A stretch of 41,074 nucleotides of DNA, taken from positions 1 to 41,074 of the IMG/VR virus record IMGVR_UViG_3300013014_000057. One strand, written 5' to 3'. The stretch comes from a virus. Positions 1 through 8,780 of the stretch are shown here, piece after piece. The notes beneath the pieces are model-generated. The model had not been told where the DNA came from. It did no database searches and saw nothing but the letters and a program-made list of their open reading frames with translations. The position numbers and the translations under genes are program-made. Each line of letters opens with the position of its first letter. Positions within the stretch are counted from its first letter, which is position 1.

Positions 1-549
1 CAGACCACGGCCCCATGGGGCAGGTCGACAACCCATTTTGTAATTCCACCGGTAGAAGTCGTGGTATTCATGGAGACCTAACATGAAGCCTGTCGCTCGC
101 ATGTCCAGCGGATTCTCTGCAGCTGTCGCTGACAACATTAGTACTGGATACTTCTTTGACCCCGTAAGTATCTTGGCGTTAACGCTTGTGGCGCCCTTGC
201 AACGATGGACCTCGTCAAAAATTAAAAGTTTAGCCCCCCTAAAAGTCCACTCCCAACTTTTGGCGTCGTTCCATTTACCAAACCTTGTCTTACCCGTCTT
301 TAGTTTTTCGTAGTTTATAACGTCATGCGTTATACCCCCTCGGTCTAACCATTCTTTCCAAGATGGGATAACTGCTTTCGGACAGACTACGATGACGTCC
401 GCTTTTAATTGTTGGGCTAACCAGACCGCTTTAGCTGTCTTACCTGTGCCAGTATCGCTGGCGTCGAGAGCTACATTATTTGTCCGAAGACTTTGTAATA
501 ACGCTTCCGCCCCCGCCTTCTGCCATTCGAAGAGTGTGATGGATTCCAT
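1..549 (-). CDS. SF2/SNF2-like DNA helicase, N-terminal part (runs off the window)
   Basis: Reading the minus strand from the ATG at 547-549 gives 183 codons, open to the window edge. Visible motifs: a Q-motif-like start (MESITLFEWQKAGAEALL), Walker A DTGTGKT (near residues 32-38), a DEVH box in LLIFDEVHRCKG, and motif III SAT in LMLSATAAENP. These define a superfamily 2 ATPase of the SNF2/DEAD type used by phages in replication or recombination. The C-terminal RecA lobe is outside the window. The start codon lies inside the upstream resolvase gene (74-base overlap), so the two are probably translated from one minus-strand message. The exact subfamily cannot be fixed from the N-terminal lobe alone. 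Confidence 0.85.
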   Translation of the reverse strand, partial: MESITLFEWQKAGAEALLQSLRTNNVALDASDTGTGKTAKAVWLAQQLKADVIVVCPKAVIPSWKEWLDRGGITHDVINYEKLKTGKTRFGKWNDAKSWEWTFRGAKLLIFDEVHRCKGATSVNAKILTGSKKYPVLMLSATAAENPLDMRATGFMLGLHEYHDFYRWNYKMGCRPAPWGRGL

Positions 550-976
550 ACTCGAGTATCAATAGTGCATCTGCCGTGGATAATGTCACGCTTAATTCTG
601 GAAATCTTCTTTGAGCCTCAGCTTTCAACTTGTTCTTCCATTCCGTCTTGCTCGCCATACTTTTACTATTACCGAGACTCAAAGCTTTCTGCCAAGTCTG
701 CGGTCTTACCATTTCAATTCTGTAGTTTAAACACATAGCCACCCCCAATAGGAACCCAAAACCCCTGCCAAAATTAAACATCGCCGATCCCGGACTTCCC
801 CTCCCCCCTATATATCCCCCGACTTGTTCTATAAATATGGTGTCGTGGTAGGTTTTTAGGTTACGTAATAGACTGAGCACGTCGCCCTCTGTCTCGGGCA
901 TCTTAACTGCGCTTACACTCCCATTGACTGTCATGCTCGCTATGCCCCCACTTGCTCCTGGATCAATAGCTATCAT
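476..976 (-). CDS. RuvC-like Holliday junction resolvase
   Basis: This 166-residue protein has the RNase H-fold layout of RuvC-type endonucleases: it opens with MIAIDPGASGG (Asp5), has IFIEQVGG (Glu50), RPQTWQKAL near 91-99, and TADALLILEYG near 134-144 (Asp136), giving the acidic residues that bind two metal ions. Such enzymes cut branched DNA during phage replication or before packaging. The length is usual for the family. The ATG at 974-976 is preceded on the minus strand by a GAGATGG-type ribosome site. It diverges from the terminase gene and overlaps the downstream helicase, so it belongs to the replication/recombination module and not to the late operon. Confidence 0.85.
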   Translation of the reverse strand: MIAIDPGASGGIASMTVNGSVSAVKMPETEGDVLSLLRNLKTYHDTIFIEQVGGYIGGRGSPGSAMFNFGRGFGFLLGVAMCLNYRIEMVRPQTWQKALSLGNSKSMASKTEWKNKLKAEAQRRFPELSVTLSTADALLILEYGIHHTLRMAEGGGGSVITKSSDK

Positions 977-1034
977 CTAAACCATCTCTTATAAAAAGAG
1001 TGGATTGCCAAGGGGATTCTGTTACCATCAGGTA
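977..1034. promoter_or_regulatory. Divergent intergenic region with a short inverted repeat
   Basis: Only about 28-58 bases separate the divergent resolvase and terminase starts. The gap contains a perfect 5-base inverted repeat, CTCTT (986-990) and AAGAG (996-1000), around an A/T-rich TATAAA-like centre. This could be an overlapping divergent promoter or an operator. No convincing -35/-10 pair was found, so the role is inferred from position only. Confidence 0.25.
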
Positions 1035-2732
1035 ATGTCCCAAACCGAGAAGTATGGCCGAATGTGGCCCGAAGGGGCTACATCACTTACGATCGAGTTA
1101 TTAGCTTTTCGAGAAGGTTTGACTCCTGAGACTGGTGGTCTGGGCAAAGAACAGCACTTTTGGAATGTAGTCGAGACGCTATGGCCGTACCACCCAAAGA
1201 AGAACCCGCAAGGATTTCAACGCAACCCTTGGGCTGATGAGCAGATCGTAGAACTTTGTAAGTGGAACTATCTTGGCATCTCTGGGCCTAAATCTTCGGC
1301 AAAGACTGAGGTGGTTGGTTTGTGGGGGTTGGTCAATTGGTACTCTGCTCCGTTTGATACTTTGGTCTTAGTCACTACCACGTCAGTTCGTGAAGCTCGT
1401 AAGCGTATGTGGGGTCGAGTCCGTGAACGTCACATGCAAGCAAAGGTGATGCCCGGAAAGTTGGTTGACTCAATGGGCAAACTTGTGCTGGAAGAAGGTA
1501 GTAGTGATCGGTCTAGTATCACGCTTGTTCCTTCCGCAAAAGATAAAGAAAAGGAAGCTTCCGAAAAGTTGCTTGGCCTGAAAAACAAACGGGTGTTCCT
1601 TTTAATTGATGAGGCCACAGATGTATCTCCCGCTATCTTTGAGGCCACGGCCAATCTTTCGGCCAACCCCTTTTTCCAATGTGTCGCCTGCGGTAACTTC
1701 AATTCCGCTTACGACCCTTTTGGGCAGTTTGTTACACCCAAAGACGGATGGCAGTCGATAACGGTAGACGAAGGTGGTTGGGAAACAAAAGATGGGTTCT
1801 GTCTTCACCTAGACGGAGAGAAGACGCCCAACTTAGATAACGACGACAAGTGGCCGTTCTTGCTGACTGGTAAGAAATTAGACGAGGATCGCAAACGACT
1901 TGGCGAAAATTCTCTTTCTTATTGGCGGTTTATTCGTTCTTTCCCAGCGCCTGCTGGTTCTGAAGAGAACATTTACAGCGAAGCGGATCTTCGTAAATTT
2001 GAAGCCCACAAACCAGCCATGTGGGTCGGGGCCAAACAGCCTGTTCCCGTGGCTGGATTCGATCCTGGTTTTACCAGCGGAGGGGATAGATCTGTTCTAT
2101 TTCTAGGGAAGTACGGAGAGACCGAAGCTGGAATGACCGTTCATTTTGATAAGTATGTAGAACTCCAAGAGAACTCTTCTTTAAAGGATAGTCCTAGAAA
2201 CTACCAGATTGCCCAGTTGCTAAAGGAACAATGCGAAAAGTATGGAGTTCTCCCAAGATATCTTGCAATCGACGCCACCGGAGCAGGTGATCCGCTTTGC
2301 GATATCATAGCTACTATTTGGAGCCCCTCGGTACTGAGAGTCAAATTCTCCGAAAGACCGAGTAATATGCCGGTCAGCCGAAGCTCTCGCATAAAGGCAG
2401 ATGAATCTTATGGGAACAGAGTGTCGGAACTTTGGTACGTAGGTAGAGAGTTTTTACGAGCTGGTCAGGTTAGAGGCGTGACTATCGACCTAGCTCGAGA
2501 ACTAGTAGCTAGACAGTATCGAACGGCTGAACGTGGCAAGATCTACGTTGAATCTAAGAAAGATATGAAAGCTAGATTTGGAAGGTCTCCAGACATAGCT
2601 GATGCTGCTTTTCTTATGTTGGATGTGTGTCGTCAAAGGGCTAGTGCCGTAGCTGGGACTACTGTGGCAGGTGGTGGTAAGTACAGGGACTTTCTTTCTT
2701 TTGCGCGAAACGCTAGTTCCTTATATTCTTGA
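1005..2732 (+). CDS. terL: Terminase large subunit (packaging ATPase and nuclease)
   Basis: TerL is the motor that translocates DNA into the prohead and cuts the concatemer. In this 575-residue frame, Walker A-like GPKSSAKT is at 94-101 and Walker B VFLLIDEA at 197-204 (Asp202, Glu203). The C-terminal RNase H-like nuclease shows GFDPGF (Asp353), AIDATGAG (Asp423) and SPDIADA (Asp530, Asp533). Length and motif order are normal for TerL. The longest frame starts with TTG at 1005; ATG at 1035 (MSQTEKYGRM) would leave more room for a divergent promoter and may be the true start. No small terminase gene was recognised in the window; it may lie elsewhere. The portal follows 35 bases downstream, the usual head-gene order. 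Confidence 0.95.
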   Translation: MPRGFCYHQVMSQTEKYGRMWPEGATSLTIELLAFREGLTPETGGLGKEQHFWNVVETLWPYHPKKNPQGFQRNPWADEQIVELCKWNYLGISGPKSSAKTEVVGLWGLVNWYSAPFDTLVLVTTTSVREARKRMWGRVRERHMQAKVMPGKLVDSMGKLVLEEGSSDRSSITLVPSAKDKEKEASEKLLGLKNKRVFLLIDEATDVSPAIFEATANLSANPFFQCVACGNFNSAYDPFGQFVTPKDGWQSITVDEGGWETKDGFCLHLDGEKTPNLDNDDKWPFLLTGKKLDEDRKRLGENSLSYWRFIRSFPAPAGSEENIYSEADLRKFEAHKPAMWVGAKQPVPVAGFDPGFTSGGDRSVLFLGKYGETEAGMTVHFDKYVELQENSSLKDSPRNYQIAQLLKEQCEKYGVLPRYLAIDATGAGDPLCDIIATIWSPSVLRVKFSERPSNMPVSRSSRIKADESYGNRVSELWYVGREFLRAGQVRGVTIDLARELVARQYRTAERGKIYVESKKDMKARFGRSPDIADAAFLMLDVCRQRASAVAGTTVAGGGKYRDFLSFARNASSLYS

Positions 2733-2767
2733 CCGTTCTCATCTAATTGAGTATCTAGGAGTTCAAC

Positions 2768-5041
2768 GTGGACCAAAACCTCGAAACGATTTCGGATACT
2801 GGGAAAGCACCCAAATCAAGACTTAAAGATGCAAAAGCAGCTTATGGAATTTATCGCCGCCTTCTTGACGCGGATCTCATCGCTTCTTCGCAAAGGGTCA
2901 GAGTACAAGCGATGCTCGACGGCGAAGCACCGTACAATTCTGAAACGCTCAGGACTCTCGGCCAGTCTTATCGTTCGAATCTAAACTTTCTAGAAGCTCA
3001 GGCCGACCTTGAGTACGCCCTTTCCGCTTATTCTGATTTGGTAAACGGAGTGCCTCAAATCGCAGAAGTTAAGACAAAGTTTGGCGATGAGACGCAACGA
3101 GGCGTTTATGGTAGTATTATCAGCGAAGAGTTTGATCGTGTTCTTCGAAAAGATTGGGACGAGTTCTTCTATAATCAACAGAGACTATCCCACGAGTTTG
3201 TCGCCTATGGGGTTGGCTTTGCCTTCTTTGAGGACGATACTGATTGGCGTTGGAAAGTTGCTGGTCTAAAGGATTTCTTTGTTCCGCGCGGCGTTGCCGC
3301 TTCTGATACTCGATTTGAGTTTTGCTGTGCTCGTCGTTCTTACTACGCCCACGAACTTTACCAGTACATCAAAGATCCTAAAGTAGCCAAGCAGGTGGGT
3401 TGGGATGTCGAGGAAACTCGAAGGGCTATCATCAATGCTGTCCCTGTCGATACCGCTGGAGTTCGTTTGGATTGGGAAGAAATTCAAGTCATGCTGAAGG
3501 ATAACGATCTTTCCCTTTCTTACGCTCGTTCCGCTGAGATCCAGACTGTTCACTATTACATCCAAGAGTTCGATGGCACAATCACACACGCTATTGGTCT
3601 CCGAGATGGATCTAACTTGAACTTCCTTTATCGGAAGGACAGCCGTTTTAGCACGATCAATGAAGCTTTGGTGTTGTTCACCTATGGTATTGGTACGAAC
3701 GGGACGCTTCATTCGATCCGTGGTCTGGGCTATAAGATTTACCCTCACATTCAAATAACTAACCGTCTTCGTAATGCCATCATCGATTCGACTCTTTTGT
3801 CGACTTCGTTGATGATCCAGCCTCAGACGATGGATGACTTGGCAAACCTAACGGTTGCGTACAACGGTCCGATGGCGATTATCCCTCCGAACCTCAACAT
3901 TGTTGACCGGACCGAGCCTAATCTTGCTAATAACGCTCTTCCGATTGCCCAAGAGCTTACGACGGTTCGTCGGAATAATACTGGGAGCTACGCTCCGCAA
4001 TCGGTTGATTCTGGTAGCGGGGATAGGACAGCTACTGAAGTTAATGCTCAGTTGGAAAAAGAAGCAGTACTTTCGACCCAAGCTCAGAACTTCTATTACG
4101 TCCCTTGGGGCAAACTTCTTAGAGAACAGTTCCGCCGTCTCTCCAGAACTAACTGGACGCAAGATGAGCCCGGAGCTGCGATTGCCCTTCTTTTCCACAA
4201 ACGTCTTAAAGAGCGTGGCGTTCCTCCCGAAGCTCTTAAAGCCGTATACGACGTCACTCCTTTAAAAGCTGTTGGCTACGGAAGTGCCCAAGCTCGTTTG
4301 TTGGCATTCAACGAATTCATGCAAATGTTGCCTATGCTGGATGAGACTGGTCGCGCGAATGTTATCCGCGATCGAGTAGCCGTTCGTGTTGGTTACGATC
4401 AGGTAGACCGATATGCCCCATCCAAAGCCGTAGCCCCTCGTCTTCCAATTGACGCTAAGATCGCCGAACTCGAGAACGATTCAATGCAGAGTGGCAGAAG
4501 CGTAACTGTGCAACCCAACGAGAACCACGCCGTTCACTTACAAGTTCATGGCATGGACGCCGCTCGGTTCTTGCAGGCTCTCGAACAGAACGCGGTTCCG
4601 CCAGTCGAAGCTTTTAAGTATCTCTCGTTGCAGACTCCGCATATGTCGCAACACTTGCAGGCTATCAAGGGTGACAAGACCCGTGAAGTTGCATACGGAC
4701 AGATTAAATCCCTCCTCAACAAGATGAACCAAGCTGTCCAGTCTCTCGGTAACCAGATCTCCAAGGCTCAAAAAGATCAACAGGAAGCTATGGTGAAAGC
4801 TCAACAGCAACAATTCCAGCAAGCCATGAAAGCTCAGATTGATGACGTTCAGGCCAAAGCTCAAGCGGATTATGCCGCTAAGTTAGCGAAGGTTCAAGCT
4901 GATGCTCAAATCCAGCAAGAATCTTCTAGGACTAGATTGCGTCTTAAAGAAGAAGAAGCCAAACAACGTATGGCTCTCCGTGACGCTCAGACTGCTCAGA
5001 AGCTACGGGCAATGGCTGAAAAAAATAAGCTTGCAAAATAA
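2768..5041 (+). CDS. Portal protein
   Basis: A 757-residue protein directly downstream of TerL and upstream of the scaffold. The GTG start at 2768 has a good AGGAG site 6 bases before it. The N-terminal two thirds are mixed alpha/beta, as expected for the dodecameric portal that docks the terminase and forms the DNA channel. From about residue 640 to the end the sequence is highly charged, glutamine- and alanine-rich and almost certainly a long coiled coil (QKDQQEAMVKAQQQQFQQ...). That tail may form the barrel that extends into the capsid in podoviral portals. The assignment rests on synteny, size and overall character; no short diagnostic motif exists. Confidence 0.85.
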   Translation: MDQNLETISDTGKAPKSRLKDAKAAYGIYRRLLDADLIASSQRVRVQAMLDGEAPYNSETLRTLGQSYRSNLNFLEAQADLEYALSAYSDLVNGVPQIAEVKTKFGDETQRGVYGSIISEEFDRVLRKDWDEFFYNQQRLSHEFVAYGVGFAFFEDDTDWRWKVAGLKDFFVPRGVAASDTRFEFCCARRSYYAHELYQYIKDPKVAKQVGWDVEETRRAIINAVPVDTAGVRLDWEEIQVMLKDNDLSLSYARSAEIQTVHYYIQEFDGTITHAIGLRDGSNLNFLYRKDSRFSTINEALVLFTYGIGTNGTLHSIRGLGYKIYPHIQITNRLRNAIIDSTLLSTSLMIQPQTMDDLANLTVAYNGPMAIIPPNLNIVDRTEPNLANNALPIAQELTTVRRNNTGSYAPQSVDSGSGDRTATEVNAQLEKEAVLSTQAQNFYYVPWGKLLREQFRRLSRTNWTQDEPGAAIALLFHKRLKERGVPPEALKAVYDVTPLKAVGYGSAQARLLAFNEFMQMLPMLDETGRANVIRDRVAVRVGYDQVDRYAPSKAVAPRLPIDAKIAELENDSMQSGRSVTVQPNENHAVHLQVHGMDAARFLQALEQNAVPPVEAFKYLSLQTPHMSQHLQAIKGDKTREVAYGQIKSLLNKMNQAVQSLGNQISKAQKDQQEAMVKAQQQQFQQAMKAQIDDVQAKAQADYAAKLAKVQADAQIQQESSRTRLRLKEEEAKQRMALRDAQTAQKLRAMAEKNKLAK

Positions 5042-5065
5042 TCTGGTTCTGCGATACACGTATCA

Positions 5066-5347
5066 ATGACATTCCAAGAATGGAGTAAGCGATCCGATTA
5101 CGCAGAGCTCTGGAAAAAAACCTGGAACGAGCCTCACATGCGGGCCGGTATGACCGCCCTGATTCATCTTGGATTGCCTCAGTTAAATCAATTGACTCCT
5201 GCTAATGGCGAATCGATTCAGCTTCGTGCTTTAGCTCATTCGAGGAACGAGGGCTGGTACGCTGCGCTTAAAGCTATTGATTTCCTTAAGACTCCTAAGA
5301 CTGAGCCACAAGAGTTGCCAGCACCTTGGGAAGACGTAAACCAATAA
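5066..5347 (+). CDS. Hypothetical protein between portal and scaffold
   Basis: A 93-residue soluble protein starting at ATG 5066, 24 bases after the portal stop; the ribosome site is weak. It has tryptophans near the N-terminus (FQEWSKRSDYAELWKKTW), a helical centre and a proline-rich acidic C-terminus ending PAPWEDVNQ. The segment with HSRNEGWYAALKAI resembles small phage proteins encoded next to portals, but I do not recognise a named family. Position suggests a head-assembly accessory role. Confidence 0.7.
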   Translation: MTFQEWSKRSDYAELWKKTWNEPHMRAGMTALIHLGLPQLNQLTPANGESIQLRALAHSRNEGWYAALKAIDFLKTPKTEPQELPAPWEDVNQ

Positions 5348-5364
5348 AAACAGAGACATAAACT

Positions 5365-6657
5365 ATGGCAACAACTAATGACATCGGATCACTCGGAGAC
5401 GCACTCAATGCAGCGCTTGGGGATGGTGAAGCACCTTTGGCTTCCGCAACTCCCTTGCATCAGAACCCTGTGATTGGACAGCCGGCTACTTCGGCTCCTG
5501 CCCCTGTTGCTAATACCGCTGTTACGGCTCCTGCCGAAACTACAGCTCCTGTTGCTGAGACTCCCGCTAAGGAAGAGAAAGCTACTGATCTCGGTCTTGG
5601 TAAGACGCCAGAGATTAAGACCCCTAGCAAGCTTATTGATTCTATGCTTACTCCCGAAGCGGAGAAAGTTAAAGAGGTTGCTAAGATTTCTGACGAGCCA
5701 ACCGAAGAAGAGAAACTCCCAGGAAAAGCCACAGTCTCCGCTAACTCTGCTTTTGCCGCTAAGTCTAGAGCTCTCAAAGCCGCTGAACAGGAACTAGCTA
5801 CACTCAAGCAAGAGTTGGAAAAGTCTCGCAAGGCTGGTAATACCGAAGCTTCGAATGAGGTTCAGGGAATCAAATCGGAACTAGAAGAAGCCCGTAAACT
5901 GGTTTCTGAATACGAGAGCCAGCTCTCCGTTGTTAAGCTTGAATCGACACGCGAATTTAAGCGTGTTGTTGGTGAGCCTTTATCCAAAGCCGAGAAGAGT
6001 CTTTCGGATTCCTTGATTGGTTACGAAGGTTTGAATGCTAAGGATGTTCTGAAAGTTTTGGATATCAAAGATCCCGCCCAGCGTAAAGCAGAGTTCAAGG
6101 ATTTGATGACCGGTGTTGACGCGATGGACGCTTGGGCGGTCAAAACCAAGTTGGATGAGATCGAGCAACTCCGCACCAAGAAAGACGAAATGCTCCAAGA
6201 ATCTCAGACTGTTCTCCAAAAGATGGAGCAAGAAGAAACTGCCGTTGAACAAGAACACAGGATGAAATTCGAAAGAGAAGCTGACGTTGCTTTCGAGAAT
6301 ACTTGGAATCAGTTTGAGGACTCCTTCCCGATTCTCAAACGTGGCCAGACTCCGGAGTGGGACGGGACTATCAAAGCTCTTAGAGAGCAGGCTGTGTATC
6401 TCGACAAGCAACCTCTCGACCATCAGCAACGTGCTACACTTACCTATCAAGCTGTGTTGTTCCCTCTCGCCGTACAGGTTGTTCGTGATCTCACCGAGAA
6501 GAGCAACTCAACTATTGCTGATCTGAAACAGCAGTTGAAGAAGTATCAGGCCGCTACTCCTGGGGCTGGTGCGAGTGAAACCAACTCCGCGGTTGAGGGT
6601 TCGTTACCTTCTGAAGTCGGGTTCTTAGAAGCTCTCGAAAAATCGATGGGTCGCTAA
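5365..6657 (+). CDS. Scaffolding protein
   Basis: A 430-residue acidic protein. Residues 1-110 are low-complexity Ala/Pro/Thr/Glu sequence; about 130-190 (LKAAEQELATLKQELEKSR) and again about 265-310 read as coiled coil; the C-terminus is Gly/Ser/Glu-rich and ends EALEKSMGR. This disordered plus coiled-coil build and the place between portal and capsid genes are typical of phage scaffolds, which guide prohead assembly and are then lost. Its stop codon overlaps the next start (TAATG), so the downstream glycosyltransferase is translationally coupled. Function is inferred from synteny and architecture. Confidence 0.8.
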   Translation: MATTNDIGSLGDALNAALGDGEAPLASATPLHQNPVIGQPATSAPAPVANTAVTAPAETTAPVAETPAKEEKATDLGLGKTPEIKTPSKLIDSMLTPEAEKVKEVAKISDEPTEEEKLPGKATVSANSAFAAKSRALKAAEQELATLKQELEKSRKAGNTEASNEVQGIKSELEEARKLVSEYESQLSVVKLESTREFKRVVGEPLSKAEKSLSDSLIGYEGLNAKDVLKVLDIKDPAQRKAEFKDLMTGVDAMDAWAVKTKLDEIEQLRTKKDEMLQESQTVLQKMEQEETAVEQEHRMKFEREADVAFENTWNQFEDSFPILKRGQTPEWDGTIKALREQAVYLDKQPLDHQQRATLTYQAVLFPLAVQVVRDLTEKSNSTIADLKQQLKKYQAATPGAGASETNSAVEGSLPSEVGFLEALEKSMGR

Positions 6658-7415
6658 TGCTTGTCGTACTGCCGATCGGTCCTCAGGATCGGGAGCAGGC
6701 GATTCGCTGGCTTAACTGGGTTGAAGAACTCGGTGGTATTGGTGCTCATCGCTTGATGGTTGCTTGTGCTAGGGCAGTCCCGAATCCAACAGAGTTGAGC
6801 CGTAACTACGAGTTGTATATTCCCCACGACCAAGATGAGCGTGGCTGGCCCATGAGCCCCAATCATTTGTTCAAACGGGTGACTCAGCATATTACTTGGG
6901 GGCCAAATCCCGAGGCTTACTTTTGGTGCGAGCCAGATTGTATCCCTTTGGTGCCAGGGTGGCTTGATCTACTAGATTCGGAATATCGTACCTGCGGGCA
7001 GTACTTTATGGGTGCTCAGGTAAAAATTGACGGAACTCCCGAGCACATGAGCGGTAATGCTATTTACCCAAAGAACGTGATGGAGCGGGCGTTTAATCTC
7101 ATCCACGCTGATCTTGCCGCATTTGACGTTGTTGGTGCTGAGCAAATTGTTGGGCAGGCTCATTGGACTAAATCCATCCAGCACGTTTGGCGTAAGGACG
7201 AGGGGCGTAACTTTACATTTCCAGATCAGGCCAGCGTTGATGCTATGGTGAGCAAAGAGGCTTTATTATTTCACCAAAACAAAGACGGCACCTTGATCGA
7301 AAGGCTTCGTGAGCGTCGGATGCCGAAGAAGGTAGAAGTAGTCGAGACTCCTGAGGCTAAACCCAAAAAACGTAGAATGCGTAGGAAACCTGAAAGTGAA
7401 AATCCTACCGAATAA
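6657..7415 (+). CDS. Glycosyltransferase-like protein (GT-A type, phage family)
   Basis: A 252-residue protein. The beta-strand-rich N-terminus (MLVVLPIGPQDREQAIRWL) followed by AYFWCEPDCIPLVPGWLDLL (about residues 88-107) looks like the core of GT-A glycosyltransferases, with EPDC at the place of the DxD metal/nucleotide-sugar motif. Residues 225-245 form a very basic Lys/Arg tail (KPKKRRMRRK), unusual for a transferase and possibly a nucleic-acid or membrane contact. The start overlaps the scaffold stop by one base and the stop overlaps the methyltransferase start by 20 bases. It probably works with the next two genes in sugar modification; donor and acceptor cannot be read from sequence. 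Confidence 0.65.
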   Translation: MLVVLPIGPQDREQAIRWLNWVEELGGIGAHRLMVACARAVPNPTELSRNYELYIPHDQDERGWPMSPNHLFKRVTQHITWGPNPEAYFWCEPDCIPLVPGWLDLLDSEYRTCGQYFMGAQVKIDGTPEHMSGNAIYPKNVMERAFNLIHADLAAFDVVGAEQIVGQAHWTKSIQHVWRKDEGRNFTFPDQASVDAMVSKEALLFHQNKDGTLIERLRERRMPKKVEVVETPEAKPKKRRMRRKPESENPTE

Positions 7416-8049
7416 CGTCGCGGTACTAGAAAACGATTCGCATATTTCCCGCTGGGTCGAACAGACCGGGAAGTTAGATCACGATGAGTATTCTCTCCCG
7501 ATTATTCTAAAGCATATCAAGGAAGGCGATTACGTTGTAGACGCTGGGGCTTTTATTGGGGATCACACCGTTGCCTACGCCAAAGCGGTTGGGTCTACCG
7601 GAAGGGTCTATGCCTTTGAGCCCAACCTGTCCGCCTACGAGTGTTTAGTTTATAATTGCCCCTCGGCGATAACGATCAAAGCTGGGCTTAGCGATAAGCC
7701 AAGTAGTCAATTCTTATCTGTAGCAGAGAATGCTGGCGCGAGTCGTATATCGGCTTGTGGCGATAGAGTTGTATCCGTCGTAGCTCTAGACTCGTACGAT
7801 CTCCCTAAACTTGATTTCTTTAAGTTAGATGTCGAAGGGTTCGAGGTATCCGCTTTGAAAGGCGCTAAGAAGACGATAACTAAACATCGCCCGATCATGT
7901 GGATCGAGGTTAACGAACATGCTTTACAACAAAGGGACGAATCGCCGATCTCGTTAATCACTTATCTCAGATCTGAACTGGGCTACGGGCTAGAATCCTT
8001 CCCTCCCGAGGAAGGACCGCAATACGACCTTTTATGCAAGCCTCTGTAG
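7396..8049 (+). CDS. FkbM-family SAM-dependent methyltransferase
   Basis: A 217-residue class I methyltransferase starting with GTG at 7396. The SAM-binding motif is VVDAGAFIGDHT (about 48-59), followed by GRVYAFEPN (about 68-76), and the FkbM signature appears as FFKLDVEGFEVSALKGA (about 140-156). FkbM enzymes usually O-methylate sugars or polyketides. Lying between two glycosyltransferase-like genes and overlapping both (20 and 16 bases), it most likely methylates a glycan built by its neighbours. Length is close to the bare family domain, with no extra domain. Confidence 0.85.
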   Translation: MKILPNNVAVLENDSHISRWVEQTGKLDHDEYSLPIILKHIKEGDYVVDAGAFIGDHTVAYAKAVGSTGRVYAFEPNLSAYECLVYNCPSAITIKAGLSDKPSSQFLSVAENAGASRISACGDRVVSVVALDSYDLPKLDFFKLDVEGFEVSALKGAKKTITKHRPIMWIEVNEHALQQRDESPISLITYLRSELGYGLESFPPEEGPQYDLLCKPL

Positions 8050-8729
8050 ACCTATTCATCCGTAGTTATAAGAAAGACTTCGAGTGGCTTTCCTATTGCT
8101 TGAAGTCCTGCGCTAAATCAGCTAAGGGTTTTCGGCAAATCCATATTGTCGTACCCCACGGTGATCAGCACGATCTGAACCACCTGACTCTGGAGAAAGT
8201 ACATATCTGCCCCAGGTATGCAGAGGATTACTTAGGCCAGCAGGTAACGAAGCTAAACGCTGATCTGTACTCTGATGCCGATTTTATTTGCCACATTGAT
8301 TCCGATACTGTCTGGTTACACGACGTATCCCCCAAGGATTTTATCCACAAAGGAAAAGCCATCTTGTATTACGAGCCGTATGACAAGATCGGAGAATGCC
8401 CTTGGCAACCAATCATAGAAGAAGCCGTTGGTTGGAAACCAGAGTTTGAGTTTATGCGTCGTCCCCCGCATACATTCCCTAGGTGGATGTACAAGGAGGT
8501 GAGGGACTTCCTTCAGACTACTCATAAAGTGCCTTTTGACACTTTCGTTGCTACCCGACCCGAACGCAGGTTTAGCGAATATAATACCCTAGGTGCGTAC
8601 GCTTGGAAGAATCATCGAGATAAATTTGACTGGAGACATCCCGAACAGGATAAGCCTACTGTTAGGCAGTTTTGGTCTTGGGGCGGATTAGACGCTAACA
8701 GACAAGAATTAGACACTATTTTACGGTAG
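8034..8729 (+). CDS. Glycosyltransferase-like protein with DxD motif
   Basis: A 231-residue protein starting at ATG 8034. The N-terminus VDLFIRSYKKDFEWLSYCL is the first strand-helix of a GT-A fold; HIDSDTVW (about residues 85-92) supplies the DxD that binds the metal and nucleotide sugar. It resembles the family annotated DUF6492. Later FSWGGLD-type text (QFWSWGGLDANR) is near the C-terminus. It is the last gene of the three-gene sugar cassette and is separated from the capsid gene by a 250-base leader. No membrane segment or signal peptide is present, so it acts in the cytoplasm. Confidence 0.75.
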   Translation: MQASVDLFIRSYKKDFEWLSYCLKSCAKSAKGFRQIHIVVPHGDQHDLNHLTLEKVHICPRYAEDYLGQQVTKLNADLYSDADFICHIDSDTVWLHDVSPKDFIHKGKAILYYEPYDKIGECPWQPIIEEAVGWKPEFEFMRRPPHTFPRWMYKEVRDFLQTTHKVPFDTFVATRPERRFSEYNTLGAYAWKNHRDKFDWRHPEQDKPTVRQFWSWGGLDANRQELDTILR

Positions 8730-8733
8730 GGTA

Positions 8734-8762
8734 TTGACACCCCAGATCAACTAGTTACATCG
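8734..8762 (+). promoter_or_regulatory. Candidate promoter for the capsid transcript
   Basis: A perfect TTGACA lies at 8734-8739, just after the glycosyltransferase stop. At 15-17 bases spacing only weak -10 candidates follow (TTACAT, TACATC). Its position at the start of the only long non-coding stretch, ahead of the capsid gene, supports a promoter, but the -10 is poor. Confidence 0.35.
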
Positions 8763-8780
8763 TATCTCAGTTCTTTGGCA

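Noticed and set aside
83-313. Plus-strand frame of 76 codons at the left end
   Set aside because: It lies opposite the helicase, whose Walker A, DEVH and SAT motifs make the minus strand the coding one.
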